Assembly (NCBI GenBank): GCA_022712855.1
Contig: JAFLJT010000327.1
Location: forward strand, 1-33,341
Source: Pseudodesulfovibrio sp.
GTDB lineage: Bacteria; Desulfobacterota; Desulfovibrionia; Desulfovibrionales; Desulfovibrionaceae
DNA length: 33,341 nucleotides
Reading direction: 5' to 3'
A program made the position numbers and the translations under genes. A model generated the notes under the pieces. It saw only the letters and a list, made by a program, of their open reading frames with translations, had not been told where the DNA came from and did no database searches. Each line of letters starts with the position of its first letter. The stretch's first letter is position 1. Shown one piece after another: positions 8,270-16,609 of this stretch.

Positions 8270-9598
8270 CTATCGCTCTCTCAGCGCGTTCTGCTTGGCC
8301 TTAAGTATGGGCTTGAGCAGATAATCCAGCACTGACTTTTTGCCTGTCAGAACATCCACCTGCGCGGTCATGCCGGGAATAATCGGCAACAGCTGACCAC
8401 GATAGGCCATGGCGCTCGCCTTGGTACGCACCTTGACGAGATAGAAGTTCTCTCCCTTTGCGTCCTCAATGGTGTCAGCACTAATGTGCTCAACTGTCCC
8501 TTCAAGGCCGCCGTAAATCGAGAAATCGTAGGCTGTTATCTTCACCTGCGCCTTCTGACCGGGATGCAGAAAGGCGATATCAGCGGGTTTAACCTCTGCT
8601 TCAACAAGCAGGGTATCATCCAGAGGCACAACCTCCATGATGGATTCACCCGGCCTGACAACGCCCCCCAGTGTGTTGATGAAAATCTGCTTGACCAAAC
8701 CCCTCACCGGAGAACGGACATCGGTACGCGTTACGCGGTCACTACCCGTGCTCAAACGTTCCCGGATGGAGATGAGTTCGCGTCTGCGCTCGTTGATTTC
8801 CTCAAGAACCTCACTGCGCATTTCAGCCTTACGCTGTTCAATGCGCCCCTTGGCTTCCTTGGCCCCACGCATCACACGAGGAATACCCAGAGCCAATGCT
8901 TCCACATCACCTCTGAGTTCGAGAACCTTCTGTTCGAGGGCGAGGAAATCAAGCTCGGAATGGATTTTTTTTTCCACGAGAGGCTTAGTGATGTCACGCT
9001 GCTTCTGGGCTACCTTGAGACTGCTGGCAAGCTGCTTGCGCCGCCCTTTCATCTCGTTAACTTCCTGATTTTTCTGCTCATACTGATCGACGAGTAAGCT
9101 CAGCTCAATCTCAAGCTGGTTTTTCTGCGCTGTGTAGATTCGCTTTTGGTCGGCAATAAGCTGCGGCGCTTTTGCGACCAGATCATCGTCAAAAACAGGT
9201 TCCATGCCTTCCACCACGGCGATCAGCCGAGCGATAGCCGCTCTGTGCTCATCGGCCTGGGCGGCAGAATCACGCATGGAACTGGCTGCCTGCTCATTGT
9301 GCAGACGACAAAGCACATCCCCTTTTTCCACAACTTGGCCTTCGTCGACGAAAATATCGCTGAGTATACCACCCTCAAGGTTCTGGATTTCCTGCACCCG
9401 CTGGGAGGGAATGATTCTACCAAAACCGCGTGTAACTTCATCAAGCACCGCAAATTTTGCCCAGACCAGAAAGCCGACCACCATAAAGAGAATGGCCGTG
9501 GACATGAGGTAAGCGACTTTGCGGCCCTTGCCATACAAAGCCTGATCCACCTCGGACATATACAGCAGTGTTTCTCTATCAAATTTATCTTTGCTCAT
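8270..9598 (-). CDS. lapC: type I secretion membrane fusion protein (HlyD/LapC family)
   Basis: A 442-residue periplasmic adaptor: one N-terminal membrane helix (about 28-50), a biotinyl-lipoyl half-domain (LEGGILSDIFVDEGQVVEKGD, from about residue 74), a long coiled-coil hairpin (about 105-310), a second lipoyl half (VRSPVRGLVKQIF...) and a beta-barrel C-terminal region. It would connect the LapB ATPase to an outer-membrane TolC-like channel (LapE), which is not in this window. Start: the open frame extends further upstream, but ATG 9598 is chosen because it has a GAGGT ribosome site and sits 7 bases after the lapB stop, whereas an earlier start would lie inside lapB. Confidence 0.94.
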   Translation of the reverse strand: MSKDKFDRETLLYMSEVDQALYGKGRKVAYLMSTAILFMVVGFLVWAKFAVLDEVTRGFGRIIPSQRVQEIQNLEGGILSDIFVDEGQVVEKGDVLCRLHNEQAASSMRDSAAQADEHRAAIARLIAVVEGMEPVFDDDLVAKAPQLIADQKRIYTAQKNQLEIELSLLVDQYEQKNQEVNEMKGRRKQLASSLKVAQKQRDITKPLVEKKIHSELDFLALEQKVLELRGDVEALALGIPRVMRGAKEAKGRIEQRKAEMRSEVLEEINERRRELISIRERLSTGSDRVTRTDVRSPVRGLVKQIFINTLGGVVRPGESIMEVVPLDDTLLVEAEVKPADIAFLHPGQKAQVKITAYDFSIYGGLEGTVEHISADTIEDAKGENFYLVKVRTKASAMAYRGQLLPIIPGMTAQVDVLTGKKSVLDYLLKPILKAKQNALRER

Positions 9599-9605
9599 AA
9601 CGACC

Positions 9606-11903
9606 TCATATGGAAACTTTGATCTTGCCGGACCGGAGTCCGTCGAGAACGGTTTGTTTGGGGCCGTCCACCACAACGCGGCCCTTGTCCATGATGACCA
9701 ATCGATCCACAAGATCGAGCATGGAATGGCGGTGGGTGATGACGATGACCGTCTTGTCTTTGATGAATGGTTCCAATTTAGCCTTGAGCCTGAACTCGGA
9801 CTGGTTGTCCATGTTGCTCGACGGTTCGTCCAGGATCAGTATTTCCGGGTCGGGCAATATGGCGCGGGCAATACAAACTGCCTGCCGCTGACCGCCGGAC
9901 AATGAGGAGCCTCGTTCGCCAACCATCATGCCGAACCCTGCAGGATGATCCTCCACAAAGTCGCTGACCCCGGCGATATCGGCCGCCTCCTTGATGGACA
10001 GATCATCCGCCTCCGGTAGGCCAAAGGCGATATTGTCCTTGAGCGTTCCATAAAAAAGCAATGAATCCTGAGACACGTAACTGATCTTGCGTCGAAGATC
10101 AGCAACGTCCATCTGGCGCAGGTCAATGTTTCCGACCTTCACCGCACCAGCCACGGGCTGGTACAGGCCAACACAAAGCTTGCCGAGCGTCGACTTACCG
10201 GCACCAGTACGCCCGACAATGCCGACTTTGTCGCCCGGATTGAGCTTGAGGTTGACCTCGTTCATAACGGCCCTGTCTGTACCCGGATAACTGAATGAAA
10301 CACCTTCCAAAGTTATGGAGGCTTCGACAGCCCCATAGTGGAATGTTTCCTTGTCGTCAGGACGTTCGGACGGCATTTCCATGAGCATATCCAACGCATT
10401 GAGCGCCATGCGCGACTGCTGGAAGCGGGACAATAACCCGGCCACCGCACTCAGGGGGGCCATGGCCCGGCCCGACAGAATGTTGCAGGCGATAAGACCA
10501 CCCACTGTCAGCTCACCACTGGAGATTTGAAAAACGCCGATAATGATAATGGCAACACTCACCATCTGGGTGACGAACACCGAGAAGGTGATGGAGATGT
10601 TAGCAAAGATCTTGGCCCGGCTATTGGACATGGCGGACATGCCGACCACTTTTTCCCAACGAGCCTGCATGCGGCCCTCGGCCATGGAGGTCTTGATAGT
10701 CTCCAACCCCTGAACGATCTCGAACAGGAGCGCGTTTTTCTGCGTGGATTCTTTGTAGTGATTCTCGATGATGTGCTGGAACGGCATCTGGAGGAACAAG
10801 CCAACGAGGATGACCAGCGGCACAGCCGCCATGATGGGCCAGGCAATAGGACCACCGATGTAATAAATCACGCCAATGAACAGGAAAAGGAACGGTAGAT
10901 CAATAAGCGCCACCAGCGAACTTGAACTGAAAAATTCACGCAACGATTCGAACTCGCGCACGTTATTGGCCACGGCCCCAGCAGACTCCGGCATATGATC
11001 AAGCCGAGCGGACATAAGGTGCTGCATGATTCGACTGCCGATGAGCACATCACAATTGCGACCCGCTACATCCACGAAATAGGACCGCAGATTCTTGAGC
11101 AGGAAGTCGAAAGTGTAGGCAATGCCGATACCTATAGCCAGTGCCCAGAGAGTCTCAATGGCATTGTTTGGTATGACCCGGTCATAGACGTTCATCACAA
11201 AAAGAGGCGACGCCACAATGATGACATTGGTCATGATCGAAGCGGCAATGACATGGCGATAAATGGGCCAGAAGCGCATGATCGTGCCCCAGAACCAACG
11301 CTTGGCCTTAATCAGCTTAAACTCACTGGCCCGCTTGTCCAACTTGGACTTGAGGTGGCAGAAAATGGCGTAGCCGGTGTATTCCTCTTCCAGCTTGGCA
11401 AGGGGAATCTCCTGCTCGTCCATACCATGACCGGGAACCATCACGCGGGCACTGGTATCAGAGGTTTCGATCAATACGCAGGCGTTGCCACCGCGCAAAA
11501 GAAGGATACACGGCATGACCAACTTGGTTATGCTCCGCAGGTCCTTTCTGTAGACGATCTTGGATTTAACACCGATACGCTCCGCTGCGCGGACGATGGA
11601 TGCGGCAGTGATAACGCCTTCCTGCTGGGGAATACCGGCCTTGAGTGTGGCCGAGGAAACCGGCTTGCCCATGAGACGGCTGATGATAGACAGACAGATG
11701 ACCAGCGGCGGCTGAAAATCGATATCCTTGGGAGTCAGTCGCTCATCGCGTTCAATATCGATGCACGTCCCCGAAGCCGCCTCCGGCTGAGTTGCCCCGG
11801 CCGCTGCTTGAGGAGCAGCTTTCGGTTCGACTTTGGGTTCGGCTTTGGGCGCGGCAGCTTGCTTTGTGTCCGGCTTGGGCCCTGTATTTTGCTCAGATGA
11901 CAT
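9606..11903 (-). CDS. lapB: type I secretion ABC transporter with C39-like domain (LapB family)
   Basis: A 765-residue inner-membrane exporter. Residues 1-47 are an Ala/Lys/Pro-rich tail. Residues about 60-200 are a C39-peptidase-like domain in which the catalytic Cys position reads Pro-Pro-Leu and the His position is not conserved (GGNACVLIE), so it binds but should not cut. A six-helix membrane domain spans about 217-480. The ATPase has Walker A GRTGAGKS (564-571), signature LSGGQ (668-672), Walker B ILILDE (688-693) and H-loop His724. These features match LapB, which exports giant RTX-type adhesins with an intact N-terminal retention module. ATG 11903 is preferred over an upstream ATG because an AGG site precedes it. 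The 205 bases upstream hold a TTGACA (12021-12026, minus strand) without a well-spaced -10, and no recognisable c-di-GMP riboswitch. It is the first gene of the operon. Confidence 0.95.
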   Translation of the reverse strand: MSSEQNTGPKPDTKQAAAPKAEPKVEPKAAPQAAAGATQPEAASGTCIDIERDERLTPKDIDFQPPLVICLSIISRLMGKPVSSATLKAGIPQQEGVITAASIVRAAERIGVKSKIVYRKDLRSITKLVMPCILLLRGGNACVLIETSDTSARVMVPGHGMDEQEIPLAKLEEEYTGYAIFCHLKSKLDKRASEFKLIKAKRWFWGTIMRFWPIYRHVIAASIMTNVIIVASPLFVMNVYDRVIPNNAIETLWALAIGIGIAYTFDFLLKNLRSYFVDVAGRNCDVLIGSRIMQHLMSARLDHMPESAGAVANNVREFESLREFFSSSSLVALIDLPFLFLFIGVIYYIGGPIAWPIMAAVPLVILVGLFLQMPFQHIIENHYKESTQKNALLFEIVQGLETIKTSMAEGRMQARWEKVVGMSAMSNSRAKIFANISITFSVFVTQMVSVAIIIIGVFQISSGELTVGGLIACNILSGRAMAPLSAVAGLLSRFQQSRMALNALDMLMEMPSERPDDKETFHYGAVEASITLEGVSFSYPGTDRAVMNEVNLKLNPGDKVGIVGRTGAGKSTLGKLCVGLYQPVAGAVKVGNIDLRQMDVADLRRKISYVSQDSLLFYGTLKDNIAFGLPEADDLSIKEAADIAGVSDFVEDHPAGFGMMVGERGSSLSGGQRQAVCIARAILPDPEILILDEPSSNMDNQSEFRLKAKLEPFIKDKTVIVITHRHSMLDLVDRLVIMDKGRVVVDGPKQTVLDGLRSGKIKVSI

Positions 11904-12110
11904 ATTTTGCCTAGGTCTTGGTTGAAGGACAGATAAAACGGTAAAAAACGGGCGTACGAAACCACCCACCACATACTATCCTATTTATATTAGTATGACC
12001 TTTTCCTGAGATGCCTATTTTGTCAAGTACCAACTGGGATTTATACCAACGATCTCGACAGGTTTCGACGTTTTCCACAGGCTTGAGCTTAGAAATAGCT
12101 TGGAATGTGC

Positions 12111-12151
12111 AAAAACGAGGGAATGCAGGTGATTTTCTCACCTGCATTCCC
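12111..12151 (-). terminator. rho-independent terminator after the quinone-oxidoreductase gene
   Basis: A perfect 14-bp stem (12119-12132 with 12138-12151, loop of 5) is followed on the minus strand by TCGTTTTTG. It lies 18 bases past the stop codon at 12170 and separates that gene from the lapB operon. Confidence 0.9.
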
Positions 12152-12169
12152 CCGAAATAATAAATGGTT

Positions 12170-13165
12170 TTAGTCTGCCACAGTGATGGAAATCTTGCCC
12201 AATGCCTCTCCGCTCGCCCAATAACGATGGGCATCCGCAATTTCCGTGAAGGTAAACCGCTTTTCATCCATGAGAACAGCCAGCTTATCTTCGTCCACCA
12301 AACTCGCTATTTCACTGAGGATTTGCCCATGCAAAGCACGCCCGTCTCCGGTCAGCATAGGCAGGAGCATAAACACCACATGCAGGCTCAAACTCTTGGC
12401 ATGTAACAGGCTGAGATCATGCGTAGAACGGGTCACGGTGGAAATAACTTGCCCGCCCGTGGCTGCGGCCTCGAATGATGCGTCCAGCGTCGGCCCACCC
12501 ACGGTATCAAAAACCACGTCGAAACCATCACCATCAGTGGCGACTTCAACATATTTATCAACCGGGACGTCTCGATAGTTAATTGGCACACCACCCAGAT
12601 TTTCGACAATAGAAGCTTTGGTATCCGAAGAAACAGTAGCAAACACCTCTGCGCCGGCATGAACACCAAGCTGGACAGCAACATGACCGACACCACCGGC
12701 ACCGCCATGGACCAACAATGTTTGTCGTTCCTTAATGGCCGCCTTCTCAAATAATGCAAGCCAGGCCGTGATTGAAACCAGCGGCAGCACAGCTGCGTCC
12801 GCCAACTCCATATGCACTGGTGCACGCGCTATGAGTCGTTCATCCACCACCATATATTCGGCCAAAGCGCCGGGCAGTGAACCAAGCCCTCCCGCACAAC
12901 CGAACACTCTGTCCCCAAGCTGAAAACGGGACATACCAGCGCCCACATCCTCCACCACGCCAGACACATCCATGCCGAGCAATGCAGGCAAAGGCGGGGC
13001 AAACGCCAGTTGATCGCCCATGGTCACGATCTTGTTATCTATGGGGTTCAGGCTGGACCCAGCCACCTTGATAAGCACCTGCCCCGGACTAGGGATTGGG
13101 CGCTCCATTTCGTGTTCAACAAATGCATATTGGTCGCCATACTTTTCAAGCAACATCGCTTTCAT
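12170..13165 (-). CDS. zinc-independent MDR-family NADPH:quinone oxidoreductase-like dehydrogenase
   Basis: A 331-residue medium-chain dehydrogenase/reductase. The N-terminal GroES-like domain carries NPIDNK (40-45) and GMDVSGVVEDVG (64-75). The Rossmann domain has the NADPH loop HGGAGGVG (153-160). There is no four-cysteine structural zinc lobe and no obvious catalytic zinc set, so the quinone oxidoreductase / zeta-crystallin group is the best fit. It would be a cytoplasmic NADPH-dependent reductase of quinones or alpha,beta-unsaturated carbonyls; the substrate is unknown. ATG 13165 is chosen over an upstream in-frame ATG because GGAGGTG lies 6 bases before it. It starts 51 bases after the GAK CofD-like gene and probably shares its transcript, ending at the strong terminator at 12111-12151. 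Confidence 0.9.
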   Translation of the reverse strand: MKAMLLEKYGDQYAFVEHEMERPIPSPGQVLIKVAGSSLNPIDNKIVTMGDQLAFAPPLPALLGMDVSGVVEDVGAGMSRFQLGDRVFGCAGGLGSLPGALAEYMVVDERLIARAPVHMELADAAVLPLVSITAWLALFEKAAIKERQTLLVHGGAGGVGHVAVQLGVHAGAEVFATVSSDTKASIVENLGGVPINYRDVPVDKYVEVATDGDGFDVVFDTVGGPTLDASFEAAATGGQVISTVTRSTHDLSLLHAKSLSLHVVFMLLPMLTGDGRALHGQILSEIASLVDEDKLAVLMDEKRFTFTEIADAHRYWASGEALGKISITVAD

Positions 13166-13216
13166 GACAGACACCTCCATGCCGCGCACACTATCGCGCC
13201 TGCATTTATTTGTAAA

Positions 13217-14371
13217 TTATACTGACAAGGAAATGAGCGCCTCAACAAGACGCTTGGAAGAAAATAACTGCTCGCTCTCATCAACAACAAGCGGTGTATA
13301 CATGACGCTTATACCAAGAGCATCAAGCTGTTCCGCCTCGGTGTTTCCGGGGTATTCTGCCTGACTATCCATCACAATATGCGTAAGGATACACCCTTTA
13401 TCCGGCGCACCGCTCTGCACGAGATACTTATGGAGTACCCGCGCCTGATCTTCCACACTATGGCCGAAAAGTTCCGGATCACCCACCGGGTTGGGCACAA
13501 ACACCTTGGGGCATGGATTCGCGGCCACGGCTTCGCCAACGCCGTGAGGCAGAAGGTTGACCACCACACTGGAATAAAAGCTGCCAACAGGAAAACAAAT
13601 GAGATCGGCTTCACTGATAAGCTGACGAACTTCATCGCTCACCGAGACAGAGACCGGAGCGGATGACGCAAGGGAGTCAGTCAGCCACACACGGGAAACC
13701 TTCGAACTCAGCGGCGCGACCTCTTTTCCGGTGAGCAGATGCTGGCCCACAACAACCGACCCATCAGCCAATTCAGCGGCCATATGCAGGTCGCCATCCA
13801 CCACAGGGCGAACTATGCCCTGCACCTGTGCCAGTTCGGAAAAAATATCGATAACAGAACTGAGCTGTCCCTCCTCTGCGAGATAGCCTGCGGTCAGCAC
13901 GATATTTCCAATACTCGCCCCACGCAGGTCAAAATCATCCGGCATGGCGTTCAGGAATCCGCTAAAATACTCGCGTATTATCCCGCGAGTCGGCTCCGGC
14001 ACCAGATTAATCAAAACATGATTACCATCTGCCAGCCGATGCAACTCGTCCAGGAGAACAAGCTGCGTGTCATTCTTGGACAATCGATAGGTGAATAAAG
14101 CAAAGATTTCCGGCGAGCCTTTCGCTGCCAGATCGGTCAGCGCCATCAGACGGTTTCGGATATCCCCCACGGCGGGCATACCGAACGCGTTCCGCAGCAC
14201 GGCTGAACTGCCGCCGGAATCAAAGGGCGTAATAATATGCGCGGAATTGTGCGTATAGCGAATCAGCTCCCGTGACACGCCACGAAGGGCTGTGCCGCCA
14301 CTAAAAAAAAGTATGCGCGGCCCGTGCTTTGGCGATTCGATACAGCACCTGATTTTCTCGGTATTTGTCAC
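13217..14371 (-). CDS. GAK-system CofD-like protein (CofD/YvcK superfamily)
   Basis: A 384-residue cytoplasmic protein of the CofD/YvcK (UPF0052) superfamily: FFSGGTALRGVS (22-33) in the nucleotide-binding position, DSGGSSAVLR (51-60), then FGMPAVGDIRNRLMAL. The rest, including FPVGSFYSSV and KVFVPNPVGDPE, matches the superfamily's second half. CofD transfers a phospholactyl-type group to a deazaflavin precursor; YvcK-type proteins bind UDP-sugars. The GAK-branch activity is not known. The neighbour upstream is the XXXCH protein, which identifies the pair as GAK-system genes. The start is uncertain: GTG 14371 lies 18 bases after the XXXCH stop; TTG 14410, overlapping that gene, is the alternative and adds 13 residues. 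Neither has a strong ribosome site. Confidence 0.85.
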   Translation of the reverse strand: MTNTEKIRCCIESPKHGPRILFFSGGTALRGVSRELIRYTHNSAHIITPFDSGGSSAVLRNAFGMPAVGDIRNRLMALTDLAAKGSPEIFALFTYRLSKNDTQLVLLDELHRLADGNHVLINLVPEPTRGIIREYFSGFLNAMPDDFDLRGASIGNIVLTAGYLAEEGQLSSVIDIFSELAQVQGIVRPVVDGDLHMAAELADGSVVVGQHLLTGKEVAPLSSKVSRVWLTDSLASSAPVSVSVSDEVRQLISEADLICFPVGSFYSSVVVNLLPHGVGEAVAANPCPKVFVPNPVGDPELFGHSVEDQARVLHKYLVQSGAPDKGCILTHIVMDSQAEYPGNTEAEQLDALGISVMYTPLVVDESEQLFSSKRLVEALISLSV

Positions 14372-14388
14372 GTCAATGAACCGTGCCG

Positions 14389-14919
14389 CTACTTGTACTT
14401 GGCATGGCAATGGCCTTTTTGGTGGACAAGAATATCCACGGCCTCATTAAGCGTACCAATGTCCCCCGATTCGAAGGCCGCTGCAAAGTCGGCGCACGCC
14501 TTGGTATATATTTCATAATAAGGATCTCCGTACCCGGGATACTCCACCATCAGCTTTGAATCAGCCAAAAAGGATTCCACAGCACCCTTGGGCGGAACTT
14601 GTCCCTGATGAATCATCTTGAAAAGAACCTTGAAGCTGTTGCCCATGCGCTTCTTGAGTTCCTTGTATCGCGGCTTACTCGGTTGAACATGTTTGCCGTC
14701 ATCAAGCGTATCAAAATCAGGCAGACATTCCTTGCTTGATTTGATCTTGGCCTGCAAGGACACCTGACCGAATTCGTCGCGCACACTGATCTTGAGCTTC
14801 TGAAAATCATCGGCACAGGACAATTCGCCCTCGCCGCCCTTTTCAATGGCGTCCGCCAGTTGCCGGAAAAATTCGGGCAATTCTTTCTTTGTAAGGAACT
14901 TATCTATTTTTACTGACAT
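14389..14919 (-). CDS. GAK-system XXXCH protein: amphi-Trp-like N-terminus, cytochrome c'-like C-terminus
   Basis: A 176-residue protein without a signal peptide. Residues 1-60 (KFLTKKELPEFFRQLADAIEKGG...) resemble the amphi-Trp-type domain associated with GAK systems. Residues about 85-176 are helical and end in VHQKGHCHAKYK, where Cys171-His172 stand as in a c-type haem CXXCH motif whose first Cys is missing. That is how I read the family name XXXCH. The fold and the C-terminal position of the motif resemble four-helix cytochrome c'. Without a signal peptide, normal periplasmic haem attachment is unlikely, so single-Cys haem or metal binding is conjecture. ATG 14919 is chosen (GGAG six bases before it); an adjacent ATG at 14922 is possible. 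The CofD-like gene follows at once; the ATP-grasp GAK member is not in this window. Confidence 0.85.
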   Translation of the reverse strand: MSVKIDKFLTKKELPEFFRQLADAIEKGGEGELSCADDFQKLKISVRDEFGQVSLQAKIKSSKECLPDFDTLDDGKHVQPSKPRYKELKKRMGNSFKVLFKMIHQGQVPPKGAVESFLADSKLMVEYPGYGDPYYEIYTKACADFAAAFESGDIGTLNEAVDILVHQKGHCHAKYK

Positions 14920-15034
14920 CATTTTCTCCACGTGTTGAACGCGCAGTATACCCCTGATAGGGGGAGCAATACAACACCAGAATTGGTTTGGATTACAATT
15001 CATTCCTGTCTCCCGAATACGGGTTCCTTCCCAC

Positions 15035-15063
15035 AGGGCCCCCTCGGGGTGCCCTTGCTTTTT
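15035..15063 (+). terminator. hairpin with T-run in the divergent promoter region (possible attenuator or sRNA end)
   Basis: A GC-rich inverted repeat (AGGGC 15035-15039 with GCCCT 15051-15055, and an inner CCC/GGG pairing) is followed by TGCTTTTTG. It sits in the 276-base gap (14920-15195) between the divergent XXXCH and iron-sulfur genes, with no gene upstream that needs a terminator. A second small inverted repeat, CCCCT-GAT-AGGGG, is at 14951-14963. It may be a leader attenuator for the gene at 15196 or the end of a small RNA. Confidence 0.35.
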
Positions 15064-15195
15064 GCTCAAACCGTAACCATCTTCTATATTGTATTTACTT
15101 TGACTTCGAGTTCAGCCTTATGTAGGACGCTCTCTTCGAGTTTGCTCTCACTTCAAATCAGGCCATAATTCAGGCCACTGGCAGCTCTATAAAAA

Positions 15196-16503
15196 ATGAA
15201 TAATACCAAAGATAAACACGACCTCACTTTTCTGGACCAATATGACTTCGGCAACTGCCTTGTCTGCGGCTCCTGCTCCAACGGCTGCCCGACTACTGGC
15301 GCACCCGGCCTTGATGGTTGGGATGCCAGAAAAGTCATGCGGATGCTCGCCAATGGATTGGTCGATGAAGTTGTCGCCTCCAATTTCCCCTGGCTCTGCA
15401 CTGGCTGTGGTCGCTGCACCAGCACCTGCCCCGGCGGTATAGACATCACCGCACTCATGGGCCACCTGAAAAAATTGCGCCCGCGTGAAGACATTCCCGG
15501 CACCCTGCACAAGGGCATGCTCAACAACCTTGAGACTGGCAACAACATGGGCATTCCCAAAAAGGACTACCTCGAAGGAATGGCCGAACTGGGTCAGGAA
15601 CTGGCCGAGGAATGCCCCGGGTTTTACGTCCCCATCAACAAGCACGATGCGGACATCCTCTTTTTTCCCAATTCCAAGGAAGTTTACGGCGACTACGAAG
15701 ACCAGTTCTGGTGGTGGAAGATTTTCTACGCCGCCAAGGAAAACTGGACCGTCCCCGGTGACAACTGGGAAGCCGTCGATTGGGCACTTTTCACAGGCAA
15801 CGATGAAGCCAACGAAGAGTTGGCCCGGCGCAAAGTCGCCTATATGAAGGAATTCGCCATCAAGCGCATGATCATGCCGGACTGCGGCGGCGGTTCCTAT
15901 GGCTGCCGCAAAGGCATGTCCAAGCTGACCAAGCAGGACCCAGAAAACGAGGTCGGCTTCCTGTACCTCTATGATTACCTCATGGAGATCATCAAGGATG
16001 GCCGCATCAAACTCGATCCATCTGTCCACGCCGGAAAGACGTTCACCTACCACGACTCCTGCAAACACGGCCGCGAACTCGCCCGCAATTACGGCAAGGG
16101 CTACTTTGATGAGCCGCGCTGGATCGTGCAGCAGTGTGTCGACAACTTTGTCGAACTCACGCCCAACCGCGAAAAAAATTACTGTTGCGGCGCTGGCGGC
16201 GGATTATGGCCCATGCCTTTTGAAGATCAGTCCGCATGGCATGCAAGGATCAAGCATCAACAGATTGAGGATAGCGGCGCAAACGTCGTCGTGGTCGGCT
16301 GCTCAAACTGCCGCGACCAGATCATGAAACGCATTCCCAAGTATTATGAGGGGTGTGGTTTCGAAGTGAAATATCTCTGGCAACTCGTGGCCGAAGCCCT
16401 CGTCATCGAACCATGGGACGCTGATGTGGCAAAAGAAAGCGAAGCCGCAGCCGCCGCACAATGGGCAGATTTGGGCATTGATCCAGATTCGATTGAATAC
16501 TAA
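15196..16503 (+). CDS. DsrK/HdrD-like (Fe-S) oxidoreductase with two [4Fe-4S] and two CCG motifs
   Basis: A 435-residue cytoplasmic iron-sulfur protein. Two ferredoxin-type clusters are bound by Cys21/24/27/31 and Cys68/71/74/78, the last of each set followed by Pro or close to it (NGCPTTG, STCPGG). Further on come two cysteine-rich CCG-type motifs: MPDCGGGSYGCRKG with HDSCKHG, and NYCCGAGGG with GCSNC. This is the HdrD/DsrK architecture, where the CCG region can bind a special [4Fe-4S] cluster that handles disulfides. The aromatic-rich stretch DQFWWWKIFY is reminiscent of DsrK. It is not inside a dsr operon; the neighbour is an alcohol dehydrogenase. The electron partner and substrate are unknown. 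The ribosome site is weak. It ends 12 bases before a strong terminator, so it is probably transcribed alone. Confidence 0.92.
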   Translation: MNNTKDKHDLTFLDQYDFGNCLVCGSCSNGCPTTGAPGLDGWDARKVMRMLANGLVDEVVASNFPWLCTGCGRCTSTCPGGIDITALMGHLKKLRPREDIPGTLHKGMLNNLETGNNMGIPKKDYLEGMAELGQELAEECPGFYVPINKHDADILFFPNSKEVYGDYEDQFWWWKIFYAAKENWTVPGDNWEAVDWALFTGNDEANEELARRKVAYMKEFAIKRMIMPDCGGGSYGCRKGMSKLTKQDPENEVGFLYLYDYLMEIIKDGRIKLDPSVHAGKTFTYHDSCKHGRELARNYGKGYFDEPRWIVQQCVDNFVELTPNREKNYCCGAGGGLWPMPFEDQSAWHARIKHQQIEDSGANVVVVGCSNCRDQIMKRIPKYYEGCGFEVKYLWQLVAEALVIEPWDADVAKESEAAAAAQWADLGIDPDSIEY

Positions 16504-16515
16504 ACACTTCCATAC

Positions 16516-16545
16516 AAGGCCCGGTCTTTCCGGGCCTTTTTCTTT
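16516..16545 (+). terminator. rho-independent terminator after the DsrK/HdrD-like gene
   Basis: AAGGCCCGG pairs with CCGGGCCTT (loop TCTTT), followed by a run of T (TTTTTCTTT), directly after the stop codon at 16503. Confidence 0.93.
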
Positions 16546-16552
16546 GAGACGG

Positions 16553-16581
16553 TTGAAGCTCCTTCTATGAAATGATAGGTT
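16553..16581 (+). promoter_or_regulatory. candidate promoter of the alcohol dehydrogenase
   Basis: TTGAAG (16553-16558) and TAGGTT (16576-16581) are 17 bases apart, between the upstream terminator and the ATG at 16610. The -10 match is imperfect. Confidence 0.28.
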
Positions 16582-16609
16582 CACCCAGACTTCACGCAAA
16601 GGAACAATC

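Noticed and set aside
10995-11900. 301-residue plus-strand open frame opposite lapB
   Set aside because: Antisense to a well-supported ABC transporter; no coding features of its own.
11904-12110. Possible c-di-GMP riboswitch upstream of lapB
   Set aside because: I looked for the GEMM-type core and found none; only a lone TTGACA without a spaced -10.
15187-16068. 293-residue minus-strand open frame opposite the DsrK/HdrD-like gene
   Set aside because: Shadow frame; low-complexity Ala/Gly/Val composition and no recognisable motif.
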